A DNA stretch of 64,000 nt from Salinispira pacifica (GTDB lineage: Bacteria > Spirochaetota > Spirochaetia > DSM-27196 > Salinispiraceae), in assembly GCF_000507245.1 (NCBI RefSeq), contig NC_023035.1, positions 1,527,501 to 1,591,500 on the forward strand, written 5' to 3'. The translations under genes and the position numbers were made by a program. Every line of letters begins with the position of its first letter. Position 1 is the stretch's first letter. Positions 26,378 through 34,656 of the stretch are shown here, one piece after another. Below the pieces are notes generated by a model, which saw nothing but the letters and a program-made list of their open reading frames with translations, did no database searches and was not told the DNA's origin.

Positions 26378-26418
26378 ACAAAATGGGAGATGATCCAAAG
26401 GGTCATCTCCCATTTTGT
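26378..26418. terminator. 19-bp perfect hairpin after tRNA-Pro, first of the array
   Basis: Positions 26378-26396 pair with 26400-26418 around an AAA loop. The centre is TCC-AAA-GGG, and both ends carry A/T runs, so it can terminate transcription on both strands. Five related hairpins follow at about 229-bp spacing, keeping the loop but changing much of the stem. Confidence 0.85.
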
Positions 26419-26556
26419 ATATTAGGTGAACGGGACTCGAACCGGAGGAACGGCGCGACCGAATAGGGAGCGCAATCCGCCATGGAAGGCGGATTAGTGA
26501 CGGAGGCGGCGCGCGGGAGACGACAGGAGGTCGTCGACCGGAGCGGAGTCCCGCCA

Positions 26557-26603
26557 CCTACGGCTGCATACCCGAGCAGCATTCAGAAAGAATGCGACCA
26601 GGG
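26557..26603 (+). mobile_element. Mini-element copy in array unit 1
   Basis: Flanks TGCATACCCGAGCA and CGACCAGGG enclose the stem GCATTC/GAATGC with loop AGAAA. It sits between GTCCCGCCACC and CCGATTAT, inside sequence resembling the tRNA-Pro 3' end. Confidence 0.7.
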
Positions 26604-26787
26604 CCGATTATAAAAAATGACCAGTCCAAAGGGCTGGTCATTTTTTATATTTAGAAAGGACGGGACTCGAACACCCGAACCGGCGCGAAAACTTGGAGCG
26701 CCGAGGCTCCCGGAAGGAGCCGAGAGGAGAGGGGGCGGCGCGACGGGAGCAGGCAGGAAGCCTGCGACGATAGCGGAGTCCCGCCAC

Positions 26788-26830
26788 CCAAGGAGCATGG
26801 CCGAGCAGGCGCTGGAAGCGCCGACCAGGG
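26788..26830 (+). mobile_element. Mini-element copy in array unit 2
   Basis: Flanks GCATGGCCGAGCA and GACCAGGG enclose the stem GGCGC/GCGCC with loop TGGAA. It splits a sequence otherwise matching the tRNA-Pro acceptor end (GCCACC and CCGATAAC). Confidence 0.7.
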
Positions 26831-27015
26831 CCGATAACAAAATGGGAGATGATCCAAAGGGTCATCTCCCATTTTGTATATTAGGTGAACGGGACTCGAA
26901 CCGGAGGAACGGCGCGACCGAATAGGGAGCGCAATCCGCCATGGAAGGCGGATTAGTGACGGAGGCGGCGCGCGGGAGACGACAGGAGGTCGTCGACCGG
27001 AGCGGAGTCCCGCCA

Positions 27016-27062
27016 CCTACGGCTGCATACCCGAGCAGCATTCAGAAAGAATGCGACCAGGG
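27016..27062 (+). mobile_element. Mini-element copy in array unit 3
   Basis: This is identical in design to the copy in unit 1, with stem GCATTC/GAATGC, and lies exactly 459 bp from it. It was therefore copied with the array unit. Confidence 0.7.
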
Positions 27063-27245
27063 CCGATTATAAAAAATGACCAGTCCAAAGGGCTGGTCAT
27101 TTTTTATATTTAGAAAGGACGGGACTCGAACACCCGAACCGGCGCGAAAATATGGAGCGCCGAGGCTCCCGGAAGGAGCCGAGAGGTGAGGGGGCGGCGC
27201 GAGGGAGAGGACAGGAAGGCGTCGAACGGAGCGGAGTCCCGCCAC

Positions 27246-27288
27246 CCGGGGAACATGGCCGAGCAGGCGCTGGAAGCGCCGACCAGGG
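27246..27288 (+). mobile_element. Mini-element copy in array unit 4
   Basis: It carries ACATGGCCGAGCA, stem GGCGC/GCGCC and GACCAGGG. Its 5' edge (CCGGGG) differs from that of the unit 2 copy. Confidence 0.7.
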
Positions 27289-27473
27289 CCGATAACAAAA
27301 AGGGAGATGATCCAAAGGGTCATCTCCCTTTTTGTATATTAGGTGAACGGGACTCGAACACCCGAACCGGCGCGAAAATATGGAGCGCCGAGGCTCCCGG
27401 AAGGAGCCGAGAGGAGAGGGGGCGGCGCGAGGGAGAGGACAGGAAGGCGTCGAACGGAGCGGAGTCCCGCCAC

Positions 27474-27516
27474 CCGGGGAACATGGCCGAGCAGGCGCTG
27501 GAAGCGCCGACCAGGG
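27474..27516 (+). mobile_element. Mini-element copy in array unit 5
   Basis: Same sequence type as the copy in unit 4, 228 bp further on. Confidence 0.7.
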
Positions 27517-27701
27517 CCGATAACAAAAAGGGAGATGATCCAAAGGGTCATCTCCCTTTTTGTATATTAGGTGAACGGGACTCGAACACCCGAACCGGCG
27601 CGAAAACATGGAGCGCCGAGGCTCCCGGAAGGAGCCGAGAGGTGAGGGGGCGGCGCGAGGGGAGACGACAGGAAGGCGTCGACCGGAGCGGAGTCCCGCC
27701 A

Positions 27702-27745
27702 CCTACGGCTGCATACCCGAGCAAAGCGAAGCATTTCGACCAGGG
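27702..27745 (+). mobile_element. Mini-element copy at the end of the array
   Basis: Flanks TGCATACCCGAGCA and CGACCAGGG enclose a short imperfect stem, AAAGC with GCATTT. The array ends here. The 150 bp that follow (27746-27893) hold no gene that I can recognise. Confidence 0.65.
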
Positions 27746-27893
27746 CAGAAGAGGACTTGCCCTCCAGTCGTTCGACATCCATATCACAGGACTTTGTCAT
27801 GTGCTCCCTGCACTCGCTCGGATATATCTGAGCAAGCTTAGCTATTCCGCGCGCTTCGCTTGAGAGTAAAGGCGTCGATGCTCGCGTCAAAAA

Positions 27894-28208
27894 TCAAGAT
27901 GCCTTAGGATGTATTTTATTATACTCATCCTGATGTTTTTCTTTTGCAATGTCCAAATCATAAAGCGACTGCAGGTTGATCCAGTATTCTGCAGATGTGC
28001 CGAAAAATATGGAAAAGCGAATTGCTGTGTCGGCGGTGATTTTTCGAGTTCCGTTTATAATTCTGGAAATTCTCATCGGATCAACATCGATCCTTTTTGC
28101 TAATTCATATGCAGTCACACCCATGGCATCAAGAAAGTCTTCCTTGAGCACTTCTCCTGGGGTGGTGAGTTCAATCAGCTCATTACTATATTCAATCTGT
28201 TCACTCAT
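27894..28208 (-). CDS. higA: HigA-type antitoxin
   Basis: The 104-aa protein has the HigA-family XRE helix-turn-helix: TPGEVLKEDFLDAMGVTAYE, LAKRIDVDPMRISRIINGTR and the C-terminal FGTSAEYWINLQ motif. HigA proteins neutralise the mRNA-cleaving HigB toxin and repress their own operon. Its ATG overlaps the stop of the upstream toxin gene (ATGA), the standard higBA order. That toxin gene has lost its 5' end, so this antitoxin may now be an orphan. Confidence 0.92.
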   Translation of the reverse strand: MSEQIEYSNELIELTTPGEVLKEDFLDAMGVTAYELAKRIDVDPMRISRIINGTRKITADTAIRFSIFFGTSAEYWINLQSLYDLDIAKEKHQDEYNKIHPKAS

Positions 28209-28399
28209 AGCACAACACCTCGATGATAATCACAGAATTCCACATCATATGCATGTCCATTTTCCCAACGGAAGCATATGCGCCATTGATCATTAACCCG
28301 TATTGAATGCTGTCCTTTACGATCACCTCTTAATGCCTCGAGCTTATTGCCCGGGGGTATTCTGAGATCCTCAAGTACAACAGCGCTTTCAATATTTCG
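28205..28399 (-). pseudogene. higB: HigB toxin, 5' end lost at an IS remnant
   Basis: The minus-strand frame ending at 28205 reads VVLEDLRIPPGNKLEALRGD and then RKGQHSIRVNDQWRICFRWE, the C-terminal two thirds of a HigB/RelE-fold toxin. Upstream of about 28399 the sequence becomes an IS transposase relative, so the N-terminal third is missing and no start remains. The remaining part keeps the conserved arginine-containing QWRICF strand. It is read directly into higA. Confidence 0.88.
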
Positions 28400-29094
28400 T
28401 AGCCCCCTTGGCCCGTTCTGCGTGAAGAACGTCTATGATGGTTTCCAGTTTTTCCCGGCTCTCATTTAAAAGAGAAAGATCGGTGGGATATCGAATATCA
28501 CCGGGTACGCAGGTGGCATCAATAAGAAGCTTTCCGCTGTTTTCTTCCTCAGGATCTTCTTCTTTTTCAGCTTCCGTATCATCTTCAGTTTTTTTTACGT
28601 TCTTCGGCAATTATCAATTCATTTGCCCGGGAAATCATGTCCATACTGATTCGCTTTCTGAAGTGGGTCATCCTAGGATGCATGGCCGAGCAACGAGCGT
28701 AGCAAGTGACCAGGCATTGATGGATCAATCGGTGCCTCATCCTGGTACCCCTGCATCCCGATGAGATATTGCAGGTAAGGGGGCTCACGAATCTGCCCTA
28801 CAGTTTCCTCATCTGTAATTCCTAATTTTTCTTGTATAATCAGGGCGCCCAATGCTGTACGGAAACGGATTGCCAAAGCTCCTTGCCCGCTTTGGATAGC
28901 AAACTGTGAAGAATATTCTGCCTCTAAATCTTCCCAGGGAATTAAATCGGCAAGCTGTACTCAGCGGTTATTGGGGATCAGTTTTCCGCCGAACGGTACA
29001 TAGAAATTATGAAATGCAAGCTGCTGTGAATCTTCACTCCGATACATATTCCCCTCCCACTACAAAAGCATGTGTAAGGTTTTTTCAGGAGGCC
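28399..29094 (-). mobile_element. Remnant of an IS related to the tandem IS copies
   Basis: On the minus strand the segment begins with the terminal repeat GGGCCTCCTGAAAAAACC (29094-29077). It continues through a transposase 5' half (LGALIIQEKLGITDEET, PYLQYLIGMQGYQDE, LLIDATCVPGDIRYP) and breaks off inside higB. It is a divergent relative, not a copy, of the IS at 37.8-41.1 kb. It has an in-frame stop (Trp to stop after PNNR), an A8 run at the point where the intact IS has A9, and a 43-bp mini-element inserted in the transposase frame. Confidence 0.88.
28672..28714 (+). mobile_element. 43-bp mini-element inserted in the IS remnant
   Basis: The insert begins CCTAGGATGCATGGCCGAGCA and ends GACCAGG (first 21 bases shown as CCTAGGATGC then ATGGCCGAGCA). 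Removing exactly 43 bp rejoins the transposase codons to give SMMTHFRKRI, matching the intact IS. There is no extra target duplication. Its central stem is the poorest of the set. Confidence 0.85.
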
Positions 29095-29096
29095 CT

Positions 29097-29399
29097 AATT
29101 TGGTGCCTGGAAATTACAAGGCATAGGGGGCAGTATTGCTGCGCGACCAATGAAACGTGCTCGATTAACCGGTCAAAATCGGAGGATAGATTCATACATT
29201 TCTCGGTAAGAACCAGAAGACTGTGGGTTTTATCAATATCCTGATCTGCATATGCCAAAAACGCTTTCAGAGCTTTCTCTGCACATTGTTAGGAGTGATA
29301 GACTATTATATCGAAGTACGGATTTTCTGAGGTCAGAAGGTATTTTGCTGAGCCGATATCATTCCGAGCCTTAAATAACCATTCTTCATGCGGCTTCAT
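29097..29399 (-). pseudogene. HEPN (HepT-like) gene with nonsense codon, truncated by the IS
   Basis: The frame starts at ATG 29399 (MKPHEEWLFKARNDIGSAKY), runs to an in-frame TAA after FDIIVYHS, and continues as QCAEKALKAFLAYADQDIDK and THSLLVLTEKCMN. This is the HEPN fold of HepT-type RNases or substrates. The stop falls at the conserved YHCQQ-like position. The 3' end abuts the IS remnant and the terminal RYP-type motif is lost. It overlaps the 3' end of the MntA-like gene, the normal operon order. Confidence 0.85.
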
Positions 29400-29721
29400 A
29401 AATCTTCGAACCTTCGTGAATGATTTTATATTGAAGTGAGGATTTATATTGCAGTCTTTCCTGAATCTCGGATTCTGTATAAACAAGGATATCAGTTGGA
29501 ATCCCAATACCCCATAGATCCTTGTAAGATAATCGAATTCTTTCAGCCATTGTCAAATCCGAGTCCGGGACAATTACAGCAAAATCAAGGTCACTATCCT
29601 CATCGGGTGTTCCCCAGGCATATGACACGAAAATATAGATCGAACTCGGATTATAGACCTTTACCAGTGATTCTTTAATTTTATTAACAATATCCTGCCG
29701 GTCACGCATTGCTGCATTCAT
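29386..29721 (-). CDS. MntA-like minimal nucleotidyltransferase antitoxin
   Basis: The 111-aa protein is a minimal nucleotidyltransferase of the kind paired with HEPN proteins. MntA-type antitoxins are known to AMPylate their HepT partner. The catalytic Asp pair appears in DEDSDLDFAVIV. The usual GSxARG reads VSYAWG here, so the first glycine is replaced by valine, and activity is uncertain. The downstream HEPN partner is broken, which leaves this gene without a working toxin. Confidence 0.85.
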   Translation of the reverse strand: MNAAMRDRQDIVNKIKESLVKVYNPSSIYIFVSYAWGTPDEDSDLDFAVIVPDSDLTMAERIRLSYKDLWGIGIPTDILVYTESEIQERLQYKSSLQYKIIHEGSKIYEAA

Positions 29722-29761
29722 TGACTCCTCTTTTCATGATTACATTCAATATAGAAAAGGT

Positions 29762-29866
29762 GATCGGAAGATCACCGCGGATACTGCCCTGCGCCTGGCC
29801 AAGTATTTCGGGAACTCCGCTGATTTCTGGCTTGGAATTCAGGATGAATATGATCTGAGGCGGTAG
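29762..29866 (+). pseudogene. HigA antitoxin fragment
   Basis: The plus-strand frame reads DRKITADTALRLAKYFGNSA followed by DFWLGIQDEYDLRR and a stop. This is the C-terminal third of a HigA-family antitoxin. Everything before it is missing; the upstream bases belong to the 5' flank of the divergent MntA gene. Confidence 0.8.
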
Positions 29867-29949
29867 CGGAAAAAAATTGCCGGAGAGTTGAGAAGATATC
29901 GCATGTAGCTGCATCGTGAATTTCATTCACGAGTATATACACCTTATAC

Positions 29950-30153
29950 TCCATACACCTGCAAAATTATTTCATATTATGGCATAGAGGTGAATATTTT
30001 GCCACTATAGCTGAGTTAAAATTATGTCTACGAAACTGGGGGAATTCCAAAGATCCTCAAACCATCGGAGGCATCACATCCCTCTGGTATAAAATCAGGA
30101 GCGAACAGGGCTTTGAAGGCTGGGCATTCGGAGGGTAGCTGCGGATGGAATAA
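29950..30153 (+). pseudogene. Possible SH3-domain protein fragment with nonsense codon
   Basis: One open frame reads YFATIAELKLCLRNWGNSKD and then TSLWYKIRSEQGFEGWAFGG, ends at TAG (30136), and would continue four codons to TAA. The WYKIR-GFEGWAFGG pattern is typical of bacterial SH3 domains at protein C-termini. No start or upstream part is present. The rest of 30154-30557 contains no recognisable gene. Confidence 0.45.
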
Positions 30154-30341
30154 GCCGTTTTTTTTCGCCAAGAGCATCTGTGGAATCTGTGTGGGTGTGA
30201 CTCCCGTATGCTCTCCGGGTAAGTCCAGGGGCGGGCAAATGCTACGCCCAGTATCAAATATCTGTGGTAAAATCCAACTTCCTTAATAAGTGTCTTAATA
30301 TGTGTTTAGAAGGGTTGCGCTGGCATTGTCAGAAAAAAACT

Positions 30342-30368
30342 CTCATTGCCAACGCAGAAAGCAATGAG
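30342..30368. other. Hairpin in non-coding region before the HD gene
   Basis: CTCATTGC (30342-30349) pairs with GCAATGAG (30361-30368). There is no T run on the plus strand; a short A run precedes it, which would read as T on the minus strand, so a weak leftward terminator is possible. Confidence 0.35.
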
Positions 30369-30557
30369 TTTAACAGCTGTCAACTTGTACATATCAGAAA
30401 AAGCAAAACGACTGGAACGACCAGCATCCCTGAAAAGTAACCCCCAAAACATATGTGGAAGCACACCATCTCTCCCGTAATCCCGGTTCCCCGAGGCCCG
30501 AACCCTCCTCACAAAACCATTACATCCATGCCCTGCATTGTATTATAGTAGTTTCAG

Positions 30558-31178
30558 ATGCAGGGTGCTGAAAATCTGAGCAAAGAACAGGCGCATTATT
30601 TACTTCATGAAGCGGAAGGGCACAATCCGGGCCCCTGGGTGGGGCATTCACAGCATGTGGCATTGGCTGCCCAGGCCATTGCGTTTCATGCCGGCATGGA
30701 CTCTTTGCTCGCATACACCTTGGGGCTTCTCCACGATATCGGCCGCAGGAACGGTGTGTACAAAATCCGTCACTCCATTGACGGCTACCGGTATCTTGAA
30801 TCTTTGGGGCTTCATCATCATGCCAGGATCAGCATTACACACTGCTACACCCTGAAAAACATGGCCCAATACAATCATATGGATGATTTCTCAAGGAGCG
30901 AACGGAGCTTCGTAGCCAAATATATCCGGGAGCAGGAATATGATGACTATGACCGTCTAATACAGCTCTGCGATTTTCTGGGTCTGCCGGACAGGATCTG
31001 CCGGGTGGAGGAGCGCATAGCTGACATTCTCAGCCGGAATCCGGATGCCGGCCCCGCCCACATGGAAAATATGAAGTATAAATACCGGCTGCAGCGGCAC
31101 TTTGAACTGCGGATGGGAATGAGTCTCCAGACCCTCTTTGCTCCGGAAGATAATGCAGCGCAGCCCGCCAGTCAGTAA
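30558..31178 (+). CDS. HD-domain phosphohydrolase
   Basis: The 206-aa protein carries the HD metal-site pattern: His in GHSQHVALAA, the pair in GLLHDIGRR, and histidines in SLGLHHHARISITH. An Asp-containing helix, DRLIQLCDFLGLPD, completes the site. HD proteins of this size often hydrolyse nucleotides or phosphate esters, but the substrate cannot be read from the sequence. It is flanked by pseudogenes on the left and faces the DUF1847 gene on the right. Confidence 0.85.
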   Translation: MQGAENLSKEQAHYLLHEAEGHNPGPWVGHSQHVALAAQAIAFHAGMDSLLAYTLGLLHDIGRRNGVYKIRHSIDGYRYLESLGLHHHARISITHCYTLKNMAQYNHMDDFSRSERSFVAKYIREQEYDDYDRLIQLCDFLGLPDRICRVEERIADILSRNPDAGPAHMENMKYKYRLQRHFELRMGMSLQTLFAPEDNAAQPASQ

Positions 31179-31280
31179 TAGGTGCAGGAGAGAAAACAGA
31201 ACAAACTGCAGTGAGACGACCGATGGATTGGAACGGGCGTTCAAAACGCATGGCCGGAACCATGAAGCCCGGCTTCGGGA

Positions 31281-31805
31281 TCAGGACGCCCTGCGGTCCT
31301 TCACCCACAGCGTGGTAACATCCCCGGAAAATTCCCGGGTAAACAGAATATCGTGGCCCATGCACAGACCGTAGAGCACCGCCAACTGCGCCCCTTCGGA
31401 ATTGAGCTGGGCAGCCTGGCTAAGGGGGTTGCAGCTTACACCGGGAAGGGTACTCAGATCATTCAGAGATTCCTGGCTCATTGCCCCTGTGGTGCATGAA
31501 ACTGCGCTCACCTCAAGTCCAGCTGACCTCATGCGGCGCTGTACATCCACGGCCTCTGCTTCCTTGCCGTAGCAGTATGCCAGACCGATACGCTCATAGC
31601 CCATATCTTTTGCGAATTCCATGGTTTCCTCAAGGCGGTTCAGGGTGCCCGCCCTTCCGCCGTCAACCAGCCGTGCTGCGGCCCGGATTCGTTGCTGATT
31701 TTCTTCTGTATGATATTTTTCAACAACGGCGTCCCGGTCAAATGCCTCCAGCCCGCAGCTCTCGGGGGTTCTGCAGCTCTTTCGGCTGCAATAGGTGCAC
31801 TGCAT
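31281..31805 (-). CDS. DUF1847 putative metal-binding protein
   Basis: The 174-aa protein starts with a cysteine-rich motif, CTYCSRKSCRTPESC, followed by RIGLAYCYGKEAEAVDVQRR, the SCTTGAMS loop and CNPLSQAAQLN. This matches the DUF1847 family, predicted to bind a metal or an iron-sulphur cluster. The function is unknown. GGGAGATT precedes the ATG on the minus strand, and the A+T-rich upstream segment 31806-31933 probably holds its promoter. Confidence 0.85.
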   Translation of the reverse strand: MQCTYCSRKSCRTPESCGLEAFDRDAVVEKYHTEENQQRIRAAARLVDGGRAGTLNRLEETMEFAKDMGYERIGLAYCYGKEAEAVDVQRRMRSAGLEVSAVSCTTGAMSQESLNDLSTLPGVSCNPLSQAAQLNSEGAQLAVLYGLCMGHDILFTREFSGDVTTLWVKDRRAS

Positions 31806-31933
31806 GTAAATCTCCCAGCTTTTATTCGAAATATATTAAATAATATATATAGAGGAGGTGAATTGCAACGGTTCGACGGAATTGTATCGGTAGAATATTA
31901 TGAGGATTCAGATTCCGTTGGAAAATGCGGCAG

Positions 31934-33220
31934 TTAGCTTCCCTCATTATCCTGAAACCGACCCTTCCACTCCTTTACCCATCCCTCCGCTTCAGAATTC
32001 TGCGGGAAATCCATGGGTGACATAAACTCCGCTATTGCTTTGGTGCCCCGGGGCATGAACCGGCTGTTCACATCCCCTCCGCGGACGCGGTTGATTATAT
32101 CCAGCAGGCAGAGGGCCTGTTCAGCCCGGCGGTTCAAGCTCTCCTGTGCCTCATCCAGTCCCTCATTTGGTTTACGGCTGCGTTGAAGATGGTAGCGGGG
32201 TTGAAAATTGATGAGGACATCGAGAATCTGCTGATGCTGATATGATGTGAGAAGGTCTGACATCATTGAAGGCTTCCGCCATTGCCGTCGGATCTCCCGG
32301 GAAATGGAAGCAACCCCGTACCCGGACTCCCTGACCTGGTCAAAAACGCGGTTCCTGAAATGAAACAGCTGCTCAAGGGGGCTGGCAGCGTCAGGTATGG
32401 TGAAATGATCTGCCGCCCGGTGAATAATGGTCCGGCATATTACTTCAACAAGCTCTTTTGTTGATACCGATTCAGGATTGAAGCCGGCATCAGACTGCAA
32501 ATATCCGTTGAGCGGCCCCTGTTCCATGAGGTAGGAGTACAGCCAGCTGATCAGCTGCCGGGAAGCTTCCGTAAGTGCAGCCGCCGAATCTCCGGATGTG
32601 CCGGGTATACCCGATGCAAACTGAAATACCCGCCGCAGCGCCTTTTTCGTGAGCCTGGCGGCCCCGGAGTAGTAGTACAGAATCCGTATCGGCTGTACCC
32701 GGGCTGAAGGATACCTGCGCTGGTTCCAGCGGATAAAATGGGTAAGGCCCCGGGTAACTTCTCCGGACCGGTAGTTATAGTAGTTCACCTGCCCTTCCGG
32801 GGCCAGACACAGAGGATGACGCTCCTGGTCAATGATCTGCCGGATCGCATCGATCTGGCTGCGCACCAGCCGCTGCTTGTCCACCGGCAGCGATCCAATC
32901 CGGGGAAAGAGCCATCGGGCGGCAGGACCGGCCCAGTCAAGCACCATGGAACCGAAGAGAAACCGCACCCAATAATAATCCTGCTGCCGTTCGTGTAAAT
33001 GCCGGGGCAGCTCACGGCCGAATATGGTGCTGAGTATCGGTGCATCGGCCTTGGCGATATGCCGGAATGCGATAACCAGGCCCGTCTCCTTGCGCTTAAA
33101 GGCGGCCAGAGACGACAAATACCGATCCATCCCCCGGATCTCCAGAGTTGAAATACCCTCTCCCAGGCGAAGGTATAATGGAGAAAGATATCTGAGAATC
33201 CACCGTGCCTCACGGGTCAT
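31934..33220 (-). CDS. PlsC-like glycerolipid acyltransferase family protein
   Basis: The 428-aa protein has the acyltransferase signature: HIAKAD (HX4D box) near residue 51 and APEGQVNYYN (the PEG motif) near 140, with the basic and hydrophobic segments expected between them. Such enzymes transfer acyl chains to glycerol phosphates or related lipids. The C-terminal 200 residues are not recognised and make it longer than ordinary PlsC. Its start overlaps the stop of the transporter gene by 4 nt, so the two are probably co-transcribed. Confidence 0.85.
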   Translation of the reverse strand: MTREARWILRYLSPLYLRLGEGISTLEIRGMDRYLSSLAAFKRKETGLVIAFRHIAKADAPILSTIFGRELPRHLHERQQDYYWVRFLFGSMVLDWAGPAARWLFPRIGSLPVDKQRLVRSQIDAIRQIIDQERHPLCLAPEGQVNYYNYRSGEVTRGLTHFIRWNQRRYPSARVQPIRILYYYSGAARLTKKALRRVFQFASGIPGTSGDSAAALTEASRQLISWLYSYLMEQGPLNGYLQSDAGFNPESVSTKELVEVICRTIIHRAADHFTIPDAASPLEQLFHFRNRVFDQVRESGYGVASISREIRRQWRKPSMMSDLLTSYQHQQILDVLINFQPRYHLQRSRKPNEGLDEAQESLNRRAEQALCLLDIINRVRGGDVNSRFMPRGTKAIAEFMSPMDFPQNSEAEGWVKEWKGRFQDNEGS

Positions 33221-34551
33221 GAACGATCACCGTCTGAGGAAGGAGTCGCGAACATCCCATCGTAATACTTCCTGCTGATGGGGTAGGCTGAAAGAACCAG
33301 TACTCCGAATCCGATGAGTATTGCAGGGATCACCCCGGTTACCAGCTGGATCCCCCGAATGGCCTGGGGGCTTTGAACCGTATTGGCGGCATAGCCGGTG
33401 AAACTGAGAATCAGCCCCACCAGCCAGCCTGCAATTCCCTGGCTCAGCTTCCCGGAAAAAATCCAGATGGAGGCAAATGCCCCCTCACGCCGTGAACCGG
33501 TCTGCACCGCATCCCACTCAATAACGTCGGGAAGCAGGGAGTGGGGCATCACATAGTGGGCGCCCAGCCCCAGGCCTGCCACTGCCATAAGAGCAATTGC
33601 AGCCGCAGGAGGCAGCACGGGAACCAGGTATGCAAAAACGGGAAGAAGCAGCGCCAGCCATAGCATACCGGTCATGTAGCTGCCCTTCTTGTCGATTTTT
33701 TTGGACAAGTATACATACAAGGGGATTGCCCCCAATGCGGCAAGAAGCAGGGCCAAAACTCCAAAATCGAACAGGCCCTCACTGCCCACGATATACTTGA
33801 AATATCCCCGAAGAGATGCCTGAACCATGGCAACACCAAGCTGGAATATCATCCAGGGAATCATGGCAAAGAGAAACGGTTTCCGGCTGAACACATGAAG
33901 CAAGGAGCGAAAAAGGTGCATCGGCTCTTCCTGATGATCATGCTTGGGTTCACGGATGCTGAAAAGGGTTATTGCGGCGGTTGCTGTAACCATAATGCCG
34001 ATAATACCTGCGGTCATGCTCCAGCCCCGGGCTCCGATAAGGTTCACCAGGGGGCGCACCGCTCCGGCTCCCACAAGTGTGCCGATAATTGCAAACCCCA
34101 TTCGGTAGGCAATGAATCGCGTGCGCTCATCAAAATCTCTGGTGATTTCCGGAAGCATGGCCTGGTAGGGGATATTCATGAGGGTGAAGGATGTGGAAGC
34201 CAGTACATAAAACAGCGTAACATACACAAATGCGGGGAATTCAGCCAAGCCTTCGGGCACGGTGAACAGGGCGAACAGGAAAAACACCATGCTGAAACTT
34301 CCAGCGGCAATAAACGGCCGCCGTCTGCCGAACCGGGTCTGAGTCCGGTCGGACCAGTGCCCGACAAGCGGATCGGTGACAGCATCCCACACACGCCCTG
34401 CCAGCAGAGCCCCTCCCGCAAGCGCAGGAGATAATCCCTGAATATCCGTAAGGAAAAACAAAAAGTGGAACCCGATGAGGTTCAAAAATGCGTTCTGCCC
34501 CAAATCCAGAACGCCGTAGCTCATCTTTTTCACGGGTGATGATTTTTTCAT
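33217..34551 (-). CDS. GPH-family sugar:cation symporter (MFS fold)
   Basis: The 444-aa membrane protein has about 12 hydrophobic segments. It opens with the glycoside-pentoside-hexuronide family start, GVLDLGQNAFLNLIGFHFLF, and the conserved AGRVWDAVTDPLVGHWSDRT and RFGRRRPFI. These transporters import sugars or glycosides with Na+ or H+. No sugar-utilisation gene lies next to it, only the acyltransferase downstream, so the substrate could be a lipid-linked or other compound. Confidence 0.9.
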   Translation of the reverse strand: MKKSSPVKKMSYGVLDLGQNAFLNLIGFHFLFFLTDIQGLSPALAGGALLAGRVWDAVTDPLVGHWSDRTQTRFGRRRPFIAAGSFSMVFFLFALFTVPEGLAEFPAFVYVTLFYVLASTSFTLMNIPYQAMLPEITRDFDERTRFIAYRMGFAIIGTLVGAGAVRPLVNLIGARGWSMTAGIIGIMVTATAAITLFSIREPKHDHQEEPMHLFRSLLHVFSRKPFLFAMIPWMIFQLGVAMVQASLRGYFKYIVGSEGLFDFGVLALLLAALGAIPLYVYLSKKIDKKGSYMTGMLWLALLLPVFAYLVPVLPPAAAIALMAVAGLGLGAHYVMPHSLLPDVIEWDAVQTGSRREGAFASIWIFSGKLSQGIAGWLVGLILSFTGYAANTVQSPQAIRGIQLVTGVIPAILIGFGVLVLSAYPISRKYYDGMFATPSSDGDRS

Positions 34552-34656
34552 CCGCCCAGTATAATCGGTTTTTGCCTTTTTAGGTTTCCCGATTTTCGGG
34601 CTAATTTAGAAGGATATATTGCTGAAGCAGGTTGGGGCCGGAGAGCATCTGCACTG

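Larger units (their letters stand above)
26378..27745. repeat. Six-unit ~229-bp tandem array derived in part from tRNA 3' ends
   Basis: Hairpins recur near 26379, 26609, 26838, 27067, 27296 and 27524. Each unit reads: long hairpin with AAA loop; GGGACTCGAAC, the complement of a tRNA T arm; two or more internal hairpins with GGAA-type loops and variable stems; GGAGTCCCGCCACC, like the tRNA-Pro 3' half; then a 43-47 bp mini-element and CCGATAAC. Units 1 and 3, and 2 and 4, are near copies (459-bp higher-order period), while units 5 and 6 form another type. Open frames in the array repeat in step with the units and match no protein, so they are treated as non-coding. Confidence 0.85.

Noticed and set aside
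26378-27745. Long open frames on both strands (for example 27186-27863 plus and 27097-27702 minus) as repetitive proteins
   Set aside because: They repeat in register with the 229-bp DNA units, are Arg/Pro/Gly-rich in several frames at once, lack ribosome binding sites and are explained by G+C-rich hairpins.
26378-27745. CRISPR array
   Set aside because: Units are about 229 bp with no short direct repeat separated by unique spacers, and no cas genes are present.
28906-29244. Plus-strand open frame of 112 codons
   Set aside because: It is antisense to the IS remnant and the HEPN pseudogene, both recognisable on the minus strand.
30139-30557. A gene between the SH3-like fragment and the HD hydrolase
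   Set aside because: All frames are short and interrupted, and none resembles a known family; only a hairpin at 30342-30368 stands out.
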